Origin: CAYPEK01 sp964409645
Lineage (GTDB): Bacteria > UBP15 > UBA6099
Reading direction: 5' to 3'
DNA length: 54,947 nucleotides
Assembly: GCA_964409645.1 (NCBI GenBank)
Contig: CAYPEK010000018.1
Location: 1 to 54,947 of the forward strand
The notes below the pieces were generated by a model. The model did not search any database and was not told the origin of the DNA. It saw only the letters and a list, made by a program, of their open reading frames with translations. Position 1 is the first letter of the stretch, and each line of letters starts with the position of its first letter. Made by a program: the position numbers and the translations under genes. Positions 25,753 through 34,009 of the stretch are shown here, piece after piece.

Positions 25753-27492
25753 ATGGCAGAAGACAGAAAGCAAATCATTACAAACCCGGACGTGCTGATT
25801 ATCGGCGGCGGCATTGTCGGCAGCGCGATATTCCGTGAATGCGCGTCGAACGGCCTATCGGTACAGCTCATCGAAAAACGCGACTTCGGATGGGACGTCA
25901 GCGCCGGCTCCACGGAAATGGCGCACGGCGGTTTCAGATACCTCATGGCGCTCTCGGACTGGCCTCTCGTGTTCGAGTCACTGACCGAACGTGAGTTGCT
26001 CAGCCGCAACGCGTCGCATCTCGTCAGGCACCTCAACTTCTACATGCCGGTCTATAAGGGCGACGGCACCACGTTCGACACCTGCATACCCGGCGTGCCG
26101 AAAATCCCCATCACGGTCGGCCGCTATTTTGGCGTCGGCATGTTCATGATGCAGATGGGGATGCTGCTTTACAAGCTCTTCGCGATCGCCGGACTCAAGG
26201 CCAAGGGCTTCCCGCCCAACTATGAGGAAATCGGCTATGCGAAGTACAACAAGGCGAAGATGCTCGCGATCGCGCCGGAGCTCAACCCGAAGGACCTCGT
26301 CGGCGGCTTCAAATTCACGGACTGCAAAATCGAGGACGTCGAACGACTCGTGATAGAGAACATTCTCGCGGCGAAGATATGCTCCGCGCGAACGGGGGTC
26401 AGCGCGAACGCGGCCAACTACTTCGAGGCAATCGATCTAAAACGCGGCTCGAATCAGGAAATCGAGAGCGTAACGGTGCGCGACACCGAGACCGGCGAAA
26501 CGACGGTGATCAAACCGAAACTGGTGGTCAACTCCACCGGCATTTTCATAGATGAAATCTGCGCGAAGGCAGGCGCGGGCGGCCGCGACCTCCTCAGACG
26601 CGTATCCGGAATCCACCTGATCGTGGAGCGGTTCATCAAGAGCGACGACAAGCTCGCGGCGTTCGCGTTCTGGATCGATAAGAAAATTCTGTTTGCGGTT
26701 TCGAAAGGCTCCGACAGGTTGCTGGTCGGCACCACGGAACGCGATATCAAGATAAGCGACGGCTATCACAACCGCACTTTCGACGCGGACGTCAGCGAAG
26801 TGATAAAGAAACTCAAAAGCCGGTTCCCGTCGTACAATCCGAATCCGCAGAAAGACCTGCACTACACACGCGTGCGGCCGCTGATGTTCCAGCCGAGCAA
26901 ATCGGACCCGAAGGCGGTCTCGCGGCGCGACCTTATTAAATGGCACGAGAACACGCCGAACATGGTATCGGTCAGCGGAAAGCTCGGGCCCGCGCGACAC
27001 CTCGCGGAGATGGTCGGCGTGAAGATAGTGAGCAGTCTTAAGCCCGGCGCAAAATACGCCCACACGCATAAGACGGCGATGCCCGGCGGCGCGATCGAGG
27101 GCGGCCTCGACACGATGATAAAACGCGCACAGGGCGAACGCCCGGACGCCGATCCGAAAACGATCGACAGGCTCGTCCGGCGGTACGGCAGCAGATACAA
27201 GGACGTCCTCGCGCTCGCATCCGGGCCGGACGATCTGAAACCGATCGGGACAGCGCCAGACGCGGTGCCGATGTGCGCGTTGCTTTTCAGCTTCAAAAAT
27301 GAGTTCTGCGTGCACTTGAAGGATGCGATGACGCGGACCGGCAACACAAAGTTTTTCGGCGAAGGGCTGGACTGCGTTGAAGCGGCGGCGAAATACGCGG
27401 GGACGAAGCTCGGGTGGGACGAAGCCCGCGTCGCCTCCGAAATTAATGACTATCGCAATTATATAGGCGAACGAAGTCAGATTGTCGGTTGA
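25753..27492 (+). CDS. FAD-dependent glycerol-3-phosphate dehydrogenase (GlpA/GlpD-like)
   Basis: Oxidises sn-glycerol-3-phosphate to dihydroxyacetone phosphate, passing electrons to the respiratory chain. 579 residues from ATG 25753, preceded by GGGGGAGAG; upstream in-frame sequence belongs to the previous gene region. The FAD-binding Rossmann motif is VLIIGGGIVGSAIFRECA (residues about 14-31). STEMAHGGFRYL corresponds to the family's S-x-L-HGG-RYL signature. LVVNSTGIFIDEI and RLLVGTTERDIKISDGYH are further dehydrogenase motifs. The C-terminal helical domain (TIDRLVRRYGSRYKDVL...FCVHLKDAMTRTGNTKFFGEGLDCVEAAAKY) matches the GlpD cap domain. A terminator follows, then PEP carboxykinase, so glycerol oxidation and gluconeogenesis are adjacent but separately transcribed. 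Confidence 0.85.
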   Translation: MAEDRKQIITNPDVLIIGGGIVGSAIFRECASNGLSVQLIEKRDFGWDVSAGSTEMAHGGFRYLMALSDWPLVFESLTERELLSRNASHLVRHLNFYMPVYKGDGTTFDTCIPGVPKIPITVGRYFGVGMFMMQMGMLLYKLFAIAGLKAKGFPPNYEEIGYAKYNKAKMLAIAPELNPKDLVGGFKFTDCKIEDVERLVIENILAAKICSARTGVSANAANYFEAIDLKRGSNQEIESVTVRDTETGETTVIKPKLVVNSTGIFIDEICAKAGAGGRDLLRRVSGIHLIVERFIKSDDKLAAFAFWIDKKILFAVSKGSDRLLVGTTERDIKISDGYHNRTFDADVSEVIKKLKSRFPSYNPNPQKDLHYTRVRPLMFQPSKSDPKAVSRRDLIKWHENTPNMVSVSGKLGPARHLAEMVGVKIVSSLKPGAKYAHTHKTAMPGGAIEGGLDTMIKRAQGERPDADPKTIDRLVRRYGSRYKDVLALASGPDDLKPIGTAPDAVPMCALLFSFKNEFCVHLKDAMTRTGNTKFFGEGLDCVEAAAKYAGTKLGWDEARVASEINDYRNYIGERSQIVG

Positions 27493-27542
27493 CATATCCG
27501 CCGCTATATATACAATAGTCCTAATTTAAAATAAGGTCGAAG

Positions 27543-27571
27543 CGGGCGCGAGAGAGCCGCGCCCGTTTTAA
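27543..27571 (+). terminator. Terminator after the glycerol-3-phosphate dehydrogenase gene
   Basis: CGGGCGCG (27543-27550), loop AGAGAGC, CGCGCCCG (27558-27565), then TTTTAA. A strong GC stem 50 bases after the stop. Confidence 0.8.
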
Positions 27572-27615
27572 TATGCCGCGAACGGCGGCAACAAAAAGAA
27601 AGGCAGGCACAGATC

Positions 27616-29391
27616 ATGGTACAACACAAAGAACTCCAGAGATGGGTAAAGGAATGCGCAGACCTGTGCAAGCCGAAGAAAATCGTTTGGATCGACGGAA
27701 CGGAAGATGAGAAGAAGCGGCTCGAAGCCGAAGGGATCGAGACCGGCGAATTGGTGCGTCTGAACCAGAAAGTGCTGCCGGGCTGCTTATATCACCGGAC
27801 GGCGAAGAACGATACGGCGCGCACGGAACACCTGACATTCATCTGCACGAAGAAGAAGGAAGACGCGGGCCCCACGAATAACTGGATGGCTCCCGCGCAG
27901 GCATATAAGGAGGCGCGCGGTTACTTCAGAAACTCGATGAAGGGCCGCACGATGTACGTGATCCCGTTCTCGATGGGTCCGGTCGGCTCTGAGTTCAGCA
28001 AGATCGGTATCGAGTTGACGGACAGCATCTACGTCGTCCTCAACATGCGGATCATGACGCGCATCGGGACGTCCGTGCTCGAGAAGCTCGGAAAGAACGG
28101 TGAGTTCACGAAATGCCTCCACAGCGTCGCACAGTGGGACGAATCGAAGCGGCGCATACTCCATTTCCCGGAAGACAACACAATCTGGAGCGTGAACTCC
28201 GGTTACGGCGGCAACGTGCTGCTCGGAAAGAAATGCCTCTCGCTCAGGATCGGGAGCTGGCTCGCGCGCAAGGAAGGCTGGATGGCCGAGCACATGCTCA
28301 TCATGGGCGTCGAAGACCCGAACGGCCGCATCATTTACGTCGCGGCGGCGTTCCCGAGCGCTTGCGGAAAAACCAATCTCGCGATGCTCGTGCCGCCGGA
28401 AGGCCTTCGCAAAAAAGGCTACCGGATATGGACGGTCGGCGACGATATCGCGTGGATGCGGATAGACTCGGACGGCTCGCTCTGGGCGATCAACCCCGAG
28501 GCGGGCATGTTCGGCGTCGCGCCCGGCACGAATTACAAATCCAATCCGAACGCGATGAAAACCATCGAAAAGAACACGATATACACAAACGTGTTGCTTA
28601 AGAAAGACAAAACGGTGTGGTGGGAAGGCGGAATCGGTCCCGCGCCGGAGGAAGGTGGCCTCAACTGGGAAGGCCTGAAGTGGGTTCCCGGCATGAAGGA
28701 CGAAAACGGCAAGCCCGTGCTCGCCGCGCATCCGAACAGCCGCTTCACGGCGCCGCTCACGCAGTGCCCGTCCATCTCCAACAGGCTGGACCAGCACCAC
28801 GGAGTGCCGATCTCGGCGATCATATTCGGCGGCCGCCGCGCGAAACTCGCGCCGCTCGTTTACGAGGCATACAACTGGCAGCACGGCGTTTACATGGGCG
28901 CGACGATGGCCTCCGAAGTTACCGCCGCGCAGTACGGCAAACAGGGTGTCGTCCGCCGCGATCCGATGGCGATGATCCCGTTCTGCGGATACAATATGGC
29001 CGATTACTTCCAGCACTGGCTTGAGCTCGGACCGAAGATGGCCAGAACGCCGCGCATCTTCCACGTGAACTGGTTCCGCACGGACGAAAAAGGCAAGTTC
29101 CTGTGGCCGGGCTACGGCGAAAACCTCCGCGTTCTCGACTGGATCATCGGCCGCTGCCGTGGAATCCACGACGCGCGAAAAACGCCGATCGGCTACATGC
29201 CCCATCCCGAAGACCTCGACCTCACGGGCCTGAAAATCTCGAAACCGACGATGAAGAAACTGTTCGAGATAGACAAGAAGGCTTGGAAGGAAGAACTGAA
29301 AGACCAGAAGGCTTTCTTCGCAAAGTTCGGCGACGACCTGCCGGAAGCGATCAGCAAGGAGCACAAGGCTCTTTCTCGCCGCATGAGTTGA
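27616..29391 (+). CDS. pckG: Phosphoenolpyruvate carboxykinase (GTP)
   Basis: Converts oxaloacetate and GTP to phosphoenolpyruvate, CO2 and GDP, the first committed step of gluconeogenesis. 591 residues, as expected for the GTP-dependent family. Key motifs are TDSIYVVLNMRIMTRIGTSVLEKLG and YGGNVLLGKKCLSLRIGSWLARKEGWMAEHMLI. The P-loop FPSACGKTN (about residues 247-255) has the reactive Cys that marks the GTP-type enzyme. GDDIAWMRIDSDGSLWAINPEAGMFGVAPGTNYKSNPNAM is the metal- and nucleotide-binding region. FGGRRAKLAPLVYEAYNWQHGVYMGATMASE is the guanine-site region. It is flanked by terminators on both sides, so it is monocistronic. Nearby methylmalonyl-CoA mutase genes could feed succinate-derived oxaloacetate into this step. 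Confidence 0.97.
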   Translation: MVQHKELQRWVKECADLCKPKKIVWIDGTEDEKKRLEAEGIETGELVRLNQKVLPGCLYHRTAKNDTARTEHLTFICTKKKEDAGPTNNWMAPAQAYKEARGYFRNSMKGRTMYVIPFSMGPVGSEFSKIGIELTDSIYVVLNMRIMTRIGTSVLEKLGKNGEFTKCLHSVAQWDESKRRILHFPEDNTIWSVNSGYGGNVLLGKKCLSLRIGSWLARKEGWMAEHMLIMGVEDPNGRIIYVAAAFPSACGKTNLAMLVPPEGLRKKGYRIWTVGDDIAWMRIDSDGSLWAINPEAGMFGVAPGTNYKSNPNAMKTIEKNTIYTNVLLKKDKTVWWEGGIGPAPEEGGLNWEGLKWVPGMKDENGKPVLAAHPNSRFTAPLTQCPSISNRLDQHHGVPISAIIFGGRRAKLAPLVYEAYNWQHGVYMGATMASEVTAAQYGKQGVVRRDPMAMIPFCGYNMADYFQHWLELGPKMARTPRIFHVNWFRTDEKGKFLWPGYGENLRVLDWIIGRCRGIHDARKTPIGYMPHPEDLDLTGLKISKPTMKKLFEIDKKAWKEELKDQKAFFAKFGDDLPEAISKEHKALSRRMS

Positions 29392-29410
29392 ACATAGCTT
29401 AAACGCAACT

Positions 29411-29443
29411 AAAAAAGGCGGGCCGCAACGCCCGCCTTTTTTT
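29411..29443 (+). terminator. Rho-independent terminator after pckG
   Basis: GGCGGGC (29417-29423), loop CGCAAC, GCCCGCC (29430-29436), seven Ts; an A-run precedes the stem, so it may also work for the minus-strand STAS gene. Confidence 0.93.
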
Positions 29444-29479
29444 GTTTATTTCGATTCGATTCCGCCGACTGAATTTCCG

Positions 29480-29791
29480 TTACACCGTCCCGCCGGCGCC
29501 CGCCGGGTCAGGACTCTCAATTTCGAGAATTTTATCCAGTCCGCTGAGATGGATAATCTTTCTAGTCTGAAGTGAGATGTTAATCAGCTCCAGTTCGCAG
29601 TCTTTCCGCCGGCACGACGCGTGGATAGCAAGCAGCGTTCCGATCACCGATGAATCCAGATACAAACCGTTCAGGTCTATCGTGAGTTTAGAGCCGCTCA
29701 CAAGCTCGTCGATGATTTTCTTCACCCTTTTGTGAAATACAATCCCGCCAACGAACTCATTCTCGCCTTTTCGCATCCGCACAACGGACAT
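29480..29791 (-). CDS. STAS-domain anti-sigma-factor-antagonist-like protein
   Basis: A 103-residue single-domain protein of the SpoIIAA/RsbV type. Such proteins bind a serine-kinase anti-sigma factor or act in phosphorylation-controlled partner switching. Strands and helices follow the family order: GEFVGGIVF-like first strand, GSKLTIDLNGLYLDSSVIGTLLAIHASCRRKDCELELINISLQTRKIIHLSGLDKILEI. The switch serine would lie in LDSSVIG, where the family usually has DSSGLG or DSTGLG; Val-Ile in place of Gly-Leu is a mild departure. CCGGAGGTGG lies eight bases upstream of the ATG. No kinase or phosphatase partner is adjacent; both sigma factors in the window are zf-HC2-controlled, so its partner is probably encoded elsewhere. 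Confidence 0.75.
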   Translation of the reverse strand: MSVVRMRKGENEFVGGIVFHKRVKKIIDELVSGSKLTIDLNGLYLDSSVIGTLLAIHASCRRKDCELELINISLQTRKIIHLSGLDKILEIESPDPAGAGGTV

Positions 29792-29953
29792 TCAATCCAC
29801 CTCCGGAGCTTATCAGTTCCGCCAAGGCTGCCACACCTTAATATTACTATGAAAAAAACACAATTTACAACATGCGCGGTGATAAGCCGTTGCGGCAGCC
29901 GGCCGTCGCCGCGCAAATTTGCCCCGACCGGAGTGATTCCGCGCAACACGTGG

Positions 29954-29959
29954 TATAAT
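29954..29959 (+). promoter_or_regulatory. -10 element TATAAT ahead of the HAD gene
   Basis: A consensus TATAAT 31 bases before the ATG, with GGAGG between; the -35 position (29931-29936) is a poor match. Confidence 0.4.
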
Positions 29960-29989
29960 TTCCCTCTGACAAATTGCGGAGGTTTAACA

Positions 29990-30751
29990 ATGGCTGACAA
30001 AAGGAAAATCCGAATTCTCGCGGTGGATGTCGATGGCTGCCTCACCCCCGGAGAAGGACATCCCGCAAGCATAGATGTGCTCGCGGAAATCCAAAAAATA
30101 AACAAGCGCTCAGAATCGGATCCCGACGTCCCGGCGATCACTCTCTGCACCGGCCGCCAACAGCCGTTCGTGGACCTCATGGCGCAGATGATCGACTGCC
30201 ACAAACCCGCGATTTTCGAAAACGGCGCGGGACTCTATATTCCTGATTCATACGAGTTTCTCTATAATTCGAAAATCACCTCTGAAATGATCGAAAGCCT
30301 TTTCTCTTTCCGCCGATTGATCCAGAAGGAAATGGTCGATCGCAAAACGGCGAAAATCCAGCCCGGAAAAGAAGTGTCGATGAGCATCTACCCGGAGCGC
30401 GGACACACGGTTAAGGATAACGAGTCCCAGCTTCGGGAGATGATGGAACGCTCCGGAATTAATTTATTTCTCGACGTTTCGATTCTCTGCATAAACATAC
30501 TCTTCCCCGGCATCGACAAAGGCGAAGGAGTGCGCTGGCTTGCGGAATATCTCGGATTGTCGAAAGACGAGATCGGCGCGGTCGGCGACGCGCCCGGCGA
30601 CCTCGCTTCGTTCGCGGCATCGGGATTCGGCGGCGCGCCCGCAAACGCAGAGCCGGAAGTCCGCGCGGCGGCGACGTTTGTCGCGCCTCACGAAAACGGC
30701 CGCGGCGTCCTCGATATAATCAACGAAGTTATCCGGCTGAATAAAAGCTGA
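29990..30751 (+). CDS. HAD-superfamily phosphatase (Cof/phosphoglycolate-phosphatase type)
   Basis: 253 residues from ATG 29990, chosen because GCGGAGG lies eight bases upstream; the frame is open earlier but lacks support. HAD motif I is ILAVDVDGCLTP (Asp nucleophile and Asp+2 acid), motif II lies in AITLCTGRQQPFVDL, and motif IV is GAVGDAPGDLASFAASGFG with the metal-binding aspartates. A C2-type cap inserted between them (about 85-180) has the style of sucrose-phosphatase, mannosyl-3-phosphoglycerate phosphatase and archaeal-type phosphoglycolate phosphatase. The substrate is probably a small phosphorylated sugar or acid, not identifiable further. It converges with the methylmalonyl-CoA mutase genes, 30 bases apart. 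Confidence 0.8.
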   Translation: MADKRKIRILAVDVDGCLTPGEGHPASIDVLAEIQKINKRSESDPDVPAITLCTGRQQPFVDLMAQMIDCHKPAIFENGAGLYIPDSYEFLYNSKITSEMIESLFSFRRLIQKEMVDRKTAKIQPGKEVSMSIYPERGHTVKDNESQLREMMERSGINLFLDVSILCINILFPGIDKGEGVRWLAEYLGLSKDEIGAVGDAPGDLASFAASGFGGAPANAEPEVRAAATFVAPHENGRGVLDIINEVIRLNKS

Positions 30752-30781
30752 GAATGCAACAGATCGTTTTGCTTAAGAATA

Positions 30782-31174
30782 TCATACTGCGCTTCTGATA
30801 AACGCGATTATGTCTTCGAAGCTGCTTTCGGTGGGGAAAACCGCCGCGACGCCGGCCGCCTTCAGCGGCTCGATGTCCCTGTCAGGAATCGTGCCGCCGA
30901 CGATCACTTTTATGTCCGACGCGTCTTTCTCCGCAAGGAGTTTCACGACCTTTTCGCTCAACTGTAAATGCGCGCCGGAAAGAATGCTCAGGCCTACGAA
31001 CGAAACGTCCTCCTGAATCGCCGCATCGACAATCTGCGCGGGCGTGCGTCTCAATCCGAAATATATCACCTGAAAACCGGCGTCGCGCAGCGCGCGGGAC
31101 ACCACTTTCGCCCCACGGTCGTGTCCGTCGAGTCCCGGTTTAGCAACCAATATGCGAATCTGTGAACTTTCCAT
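30782..31174 (-). CDS. Methylmalonyl-CoA mutase cobalamin-binding (small) subunit
   Basis: A 130-residue stand-alone B12-binding domain. It carries the base-off motif KPGLDGHDRG (Asp-x-His-x2-Gly, His supplying the lower cobalt ligand), then SILSGAHL and VGGTIPDRD, the loops that hold the nucleotide tail. Its gene lies 15 bases downstream of the large subunit gene, so together they make the two-polypeptide mutase that interconverts methylmalonyl-CoA and succinyl-CoA. A paralogue of similar length lies at 37777-38187; they share most of the KPGLDGHDRGAKVV.RALRDAG segment. Confidence 0.92.
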   Translation of the reverse strand: MESSQIRILVAKPGLDGHDRGAKVVSRALRDAGFQVIYFGLRRTPAQIVDAAIQEDVSFVGLSILSGAHLQLSEKVVKLLAEKDASDIKVIVGGTIPDRDIEPLKAAGVAAVFPTESSFEDIIAFIRSAV

Positions 31175-31189
31175 TTGCGCCTCCCCGCC

Positions 31190-32851
31190 TCAGATCTCGA
31201 CCGGCTCCCTGAATTCGCCGAATACGCTCTTCAGCACGCCTGTTATCTCGCCCACGGTCGCGTATTCCTTCACCGCCGCCATGATCGGCGGCACGAGATT
31301 CGCGTCACCCGCCGCCGCGCTCTTCAGCGCCGCGAGCGCCGCCTCCACGCGCGACGCATTCCGCTTTGCCTTCACCGCGTCGATCTTCCGCCGCTGCCTC
31401 TCGAATATCTCCGGGTCGGTCTCATGCAGTTTGACATCGCGGCCGGACTCTTCGATTCGGAATTTGTTGCGGCCGACGATCACCCGCTCGCCGCTCTGCA
31501 CCTCGCGCTCGTACTCATACGCGCGGTCCGCGATCATCTTCTGTATCCGCCCCTCCTCGATCGCCTTAATCATCCCGCCGCCATCCATTATGCGGCCTAT
31601 CAGCGCCGAGGCGGCCTCCTCGATCTCGTCCGTCAGGTGTTCGACGTAGTACGAGCCGCCAAGCGGGTCCACCGTCTTCGTCACGCCTGTCTCATGCGCG
31701 ATTATCTGCTGCGTACGGAGCGCCGTGCGCGCGCTCTCCTCCGTCGGGATCGTGAACGCCTCATCGAACGAGCAGACGTGCATCGACTGCGCGCCGCCGA
31801 GCGCCGCCGCAAGCGTTTGCAGCGTCGTCCGCGCGATATTGTTAAGCGGCTGTTCGGCCGTGACCGTCGAGCCGCCCGTCTGCATGTGGAACCGCATCAG
31901 CATCGAGCGCGGGTCCTTCGCGCCGAACCGCGACTTCACGAGCCGCGCCCACAGGCGGCGGCCCGCGCGGTACTTCGCAACTTCCTCGAAGAAATCGTTG
32001 TGCGTTGCGAAAAAGAAACTCAGCCTCGACGCGAAATCGTCAACGTCCATTCCGCGCGCGATCACATGCTCGATGTACGTGATTCCGTTAGCGAACGTGA
32101 ACGCGAGTTCCTGCACGGCATCCGCGCCCGCGTCGCGGATGTGGTAGCCGGAAATGCTGATCGGGTTGAAGCGGGGAAGATTCCCCGCGCAGTATTCGAT
32201 AATGTCCGTCACGAGCCGCATGGACGGCGCGGGCGGGAAGATGTACGTGCCGCGCGCGACGTATTCCTTCAGCATGTCGTTCTGGAACGTGCCACGCAGC
32301 TTCTCAGGCCCGATGCCTTGCGATTCGGCAACAGCCGCGTACATCGCCAGAATCACCGCCGCCGTCGAATTGATCGTGAACGACGTGCTGATCTTGTCGA
32401 GCGGCAAACCGTCGAAAAGAAGCTCCATGTCGGCGAGCGTGTCAATCGCCACACCGAGCCGCCCCACCTCCGCCTCGACCTCCGGGTCGTCCGAATCGTA
32501 TCCGAGCTGCGTCGGCAGATCGAACGCCACGCTCAGCCCCGTCTGCCCCTGTTCGAGCAGGTATTTGTACCTCTTGTTCGATTCCTCCGCCGTACCGAAC
32601 CCGGCGTACTGCCTCATAGTCCACGGCTGCCCCACGTACATGCTCGGATACACGCCACGCGTGAACGGAAATTCGCCCGGGAAACCGATATCAGGCAGAT
32701 ACTCCGACACCACGTCCGCCGGCGTCGCGAGAAGCGGCGCCGGAATCCCGGCGGAGCCCGTTTTCTGCTCGCTCAACGGCGTCTTCTGCGACTTCAGCAG
32801 ATTCTCTTCCCATTCCTTCTTCTTGCGCTGGATACGTTCCTCGTCACACAT
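31190..32851 (-). CDS. Methylmalonyl-CoA mutase large (catalytic) subunit
   Basis: The TIM-barrel subunit of coenzyme-B12-dependent methylmalonyl-CoA mutase, 553 residues, lacking the B12 domain, which is separate. Hallmarks are FPFTRGVYPSMYVGQPWTMRQYAGFGTAEESNKRYKYLL (substrate pocket Tyr and Arg), GLSVAFDLPTQLGYDSD, TINSTAAVILAMY, and GGSTVTAEQPLNNIARTTLQTLAAALGGAQSMHVCSFDEAFTIPTEE. The start is ATG 32851 with AGAGG upstream; the earlier in-frame Met at 32914 has no such signal. With the adjacent small subunit and crotonase it points to propionyl-CoA/succinyl-CoA conversion. No methylmalonyl-CoA epimerase, carboxylase or MeaB-type GTPase is present in the window. Confidence 0.95.
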   Translation of the reverse strand: MCDEERIQRKKKEWEENLLKSQKTPLSEQKTGSAGIPAPLLATPADVVSEYLPDIGFPGEFPFTRGVYPSMYVGQPWTMRQYAGFGTAEESNKRYKYLLEQGQTGLSVAFDLPTQLGYDSDDPEVEAEVGRLGVAIDTLADMELLFDGLPLDKISTSFTINSTAAVILAMYAAVAESQGIGPEKLRGTFQNDMLKEYVARGTYIFPPAPSMRLVTDIIEYCAGNLPRFNPISISGYHIRDAGADAVQELAFTFANGITYIEHVIARGMDVDDFASRLSFFFATHNDFFEEVAKYRAGRRLWARLVKSRFGAKDPRSMLMRFHMQTGGSTVTAEQPLNNIARTTLQTLAAALGGAQSMHVCSFDEAFTIPTEESARTALRTQQIIAHETGVTKTVDPLGGSYYVEHLTDEIEEAASALIGRIMDGGGMIKAIEEGRIQKMIADRAYEYEREVQSGERVIVGRNKFRIEESGRDVKLHETDPEIFERQRRKIDAVKAKRNASRVEAALAALKSAAAGDANLVPPIMAAVKEYATVGEITGVLKSVFGEFREPVEI

Positions 32852-32916
32852 TGCAGAACCTCTGGCATTAGTTGTGCCACCCTCAAACTTGTTTTGAGGG
32901 TGCGGATACATCAATG

Positions 32917-33038
32917 GGCGGGGTATGATCCCGCATAATTTAAATGTTGCTTTTCGTCTTTTGCTATGTTCTATATCCTGTATTCTATATTCTTGTTTTT
33001 GCTACTCCCTAGCTACTCGCTACTCTATCCTCGCTACT
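32917..33038. repeat. Composite intergenic repeat, copy 4 (single arm)
   Basis: Modules seen elsewhere occur in the same order: GGGCGGGGTATGATCCCGC (hairpin), then AAATGTTGCTTTTCGTCTTT, then GCTACTCGCTACTCTATCCT followed by CGCTACTTCTT. Copies at 4769-4913 and 10182-10264 share these modules. The right end is the stop codon of the crotonase gene. Confidence 0.7.
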
Positions 33039-33819
33039 TCTTATTAAACTCCGGTTTGCGCTTCTCGGCGAAAGCTGCTTCAGCCTCCTTGTGGTCCGGC
33101 GTCCCCCATAGAAGCGCCAGCATCTCCGCCTCGTAAGCGATCGCGTTGCGAAGCGGCATATCCTCGCCCTCGTTCACCGACCGTTTGATAAACCGGACGG
33201 ACCACGCCGGATTTTCCGCGATCTTCTGGGCGATTGCGTGCGCCGTGGCAAGCGCTTCCCCGCGAGGAACGACCCGGTCCACAAAACCGATTCGTAGCGC
33301 CTCCTGAGCATCAAACGTGTCGCCGGTCAGCATGTAATACAGCGCCTTGCTGCGGCCGACGAGCCGGAGAAACCGCTGCCCGCCGCCCCACACGCACATA
33401 ATCCCCATCTTTATCTGCCTCATTCCGAACATAGCGTGCTCGGCCGCGATCCGGAAATCGCACGTCACCGCCATCTCGCAGCCGCCGCCGTATGCGTAAC
33501 CGTTTATCGCCGCGATCACGGGGATCTCGAGCGCCGCGAGTCGGTTCAGCGTTTTGTGGAACTCGATCGCCATATCGCGCCCCTCGAACTCCGTTTCGAG
33601 CAGCCGGAAGTTTTTCAAGTCGCCGCCGGAGATGAACGACTCGTCGCCCGCGCCGGTGATAATCAGCGCGCGCGCCGTCATGTCGCCTTCGAGTTCGGCG
33701 ATCACCTCGCGTATCTCCCTCATCGTCTCGACGCCTATCGCATTCTTCGCCCCCGGCCTGTCCACCGTTAAAGTCACAATCCCTAAGTTGTCCCTCTCGA
33801 CTCTTATGTCTTTAAACAT
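33034..33819 (-). CDS. Enoyl-CoA hydratase/isomerase (crotonase) family protein
   Basis: 261 residues of the crotonase fold, which acts on acyl-CoA thioesters. Oxyanion-hole segments are FISGGDLKNF (about 62-71) and INGYAYGGGCEMAVTCDFRIA (about 105-125). The first catalytic Glu of classical hydratases is kept (Glu115 in GGGCE). The second, normally in F-x-Q-P-E, is replaced by Gln135 in FGMRQIKMG. Single-acid crotonases often act as isomerases, decarboxylases or other thioester enzymes instead of hydratases. The position just upstream of methylmalonyl-CoA mutase suggests methylmalonyl- or propionyl-CoA chemistry, perhaps a decarboxylase. The stop codon lies in the repeat phrase AAGAAGTAGCGAGG. 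Confidence 0.85.
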   Translation of the reverse strand: MFKDIRVERDNLGIVTLTVDRPGAKNAIGVETMREIREVIAELEGDMTARALIITGAGDESFISGGDLKNFRLLETEFEGRDMAIEFHKTLNRLAALEIPVIAAINGYAYGGGCEMAVTCDFRIAAEHAMFGMRQIKMGIMCVWGGGQRFLRLVGRSKALYYMLTGDTFDAQEALRIGFVDRVVPRGEALATAHAIAQKIAENPAWSVRFIKRSVNEGEDMPLRNAIAYEAEMLALLWGTPDHKEAEAAFAEKRKPEFNKK

Positions 33820-34009
33820 GCACCGCCTCCCGATTGTTATGTGAGTTCAGTATTTCCATAAAGGTCTATTTCATCAATATACGATTATACCAAATACGCA
33901 AAGTAAAATGTATTCGTGCCAAAATCGGCCCACAATGCAGCATGAATTCATAGGATATTTTCTGCTTTGCGCAACTTAAATAAGTCGGCATCTGCCCGCC
34001 GCTCCGGAA

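Noticed and set aside
27787..29364. A 525-codon antisense frame over pckG
   Set aside because: Long antisense frames are expected opposite GC-rich codons; the product is Arg/His/Val-rich with no domain and no start signals.
31175..32938. A 587-codon antisense frame over the methylmalonyl-CoA mutase gene
   Set aside because: Same reason: a shadow of strong codon bias, Arg-rich and without a ribosome site.
2796..33038. CTCGCTACT tandem-like runs considered as CRISPR or tandem arrays
   Set aside because: Copies are irregular, only 2-3 units each, spread over distant gaps without uniform spacers, and no cas gene is present.
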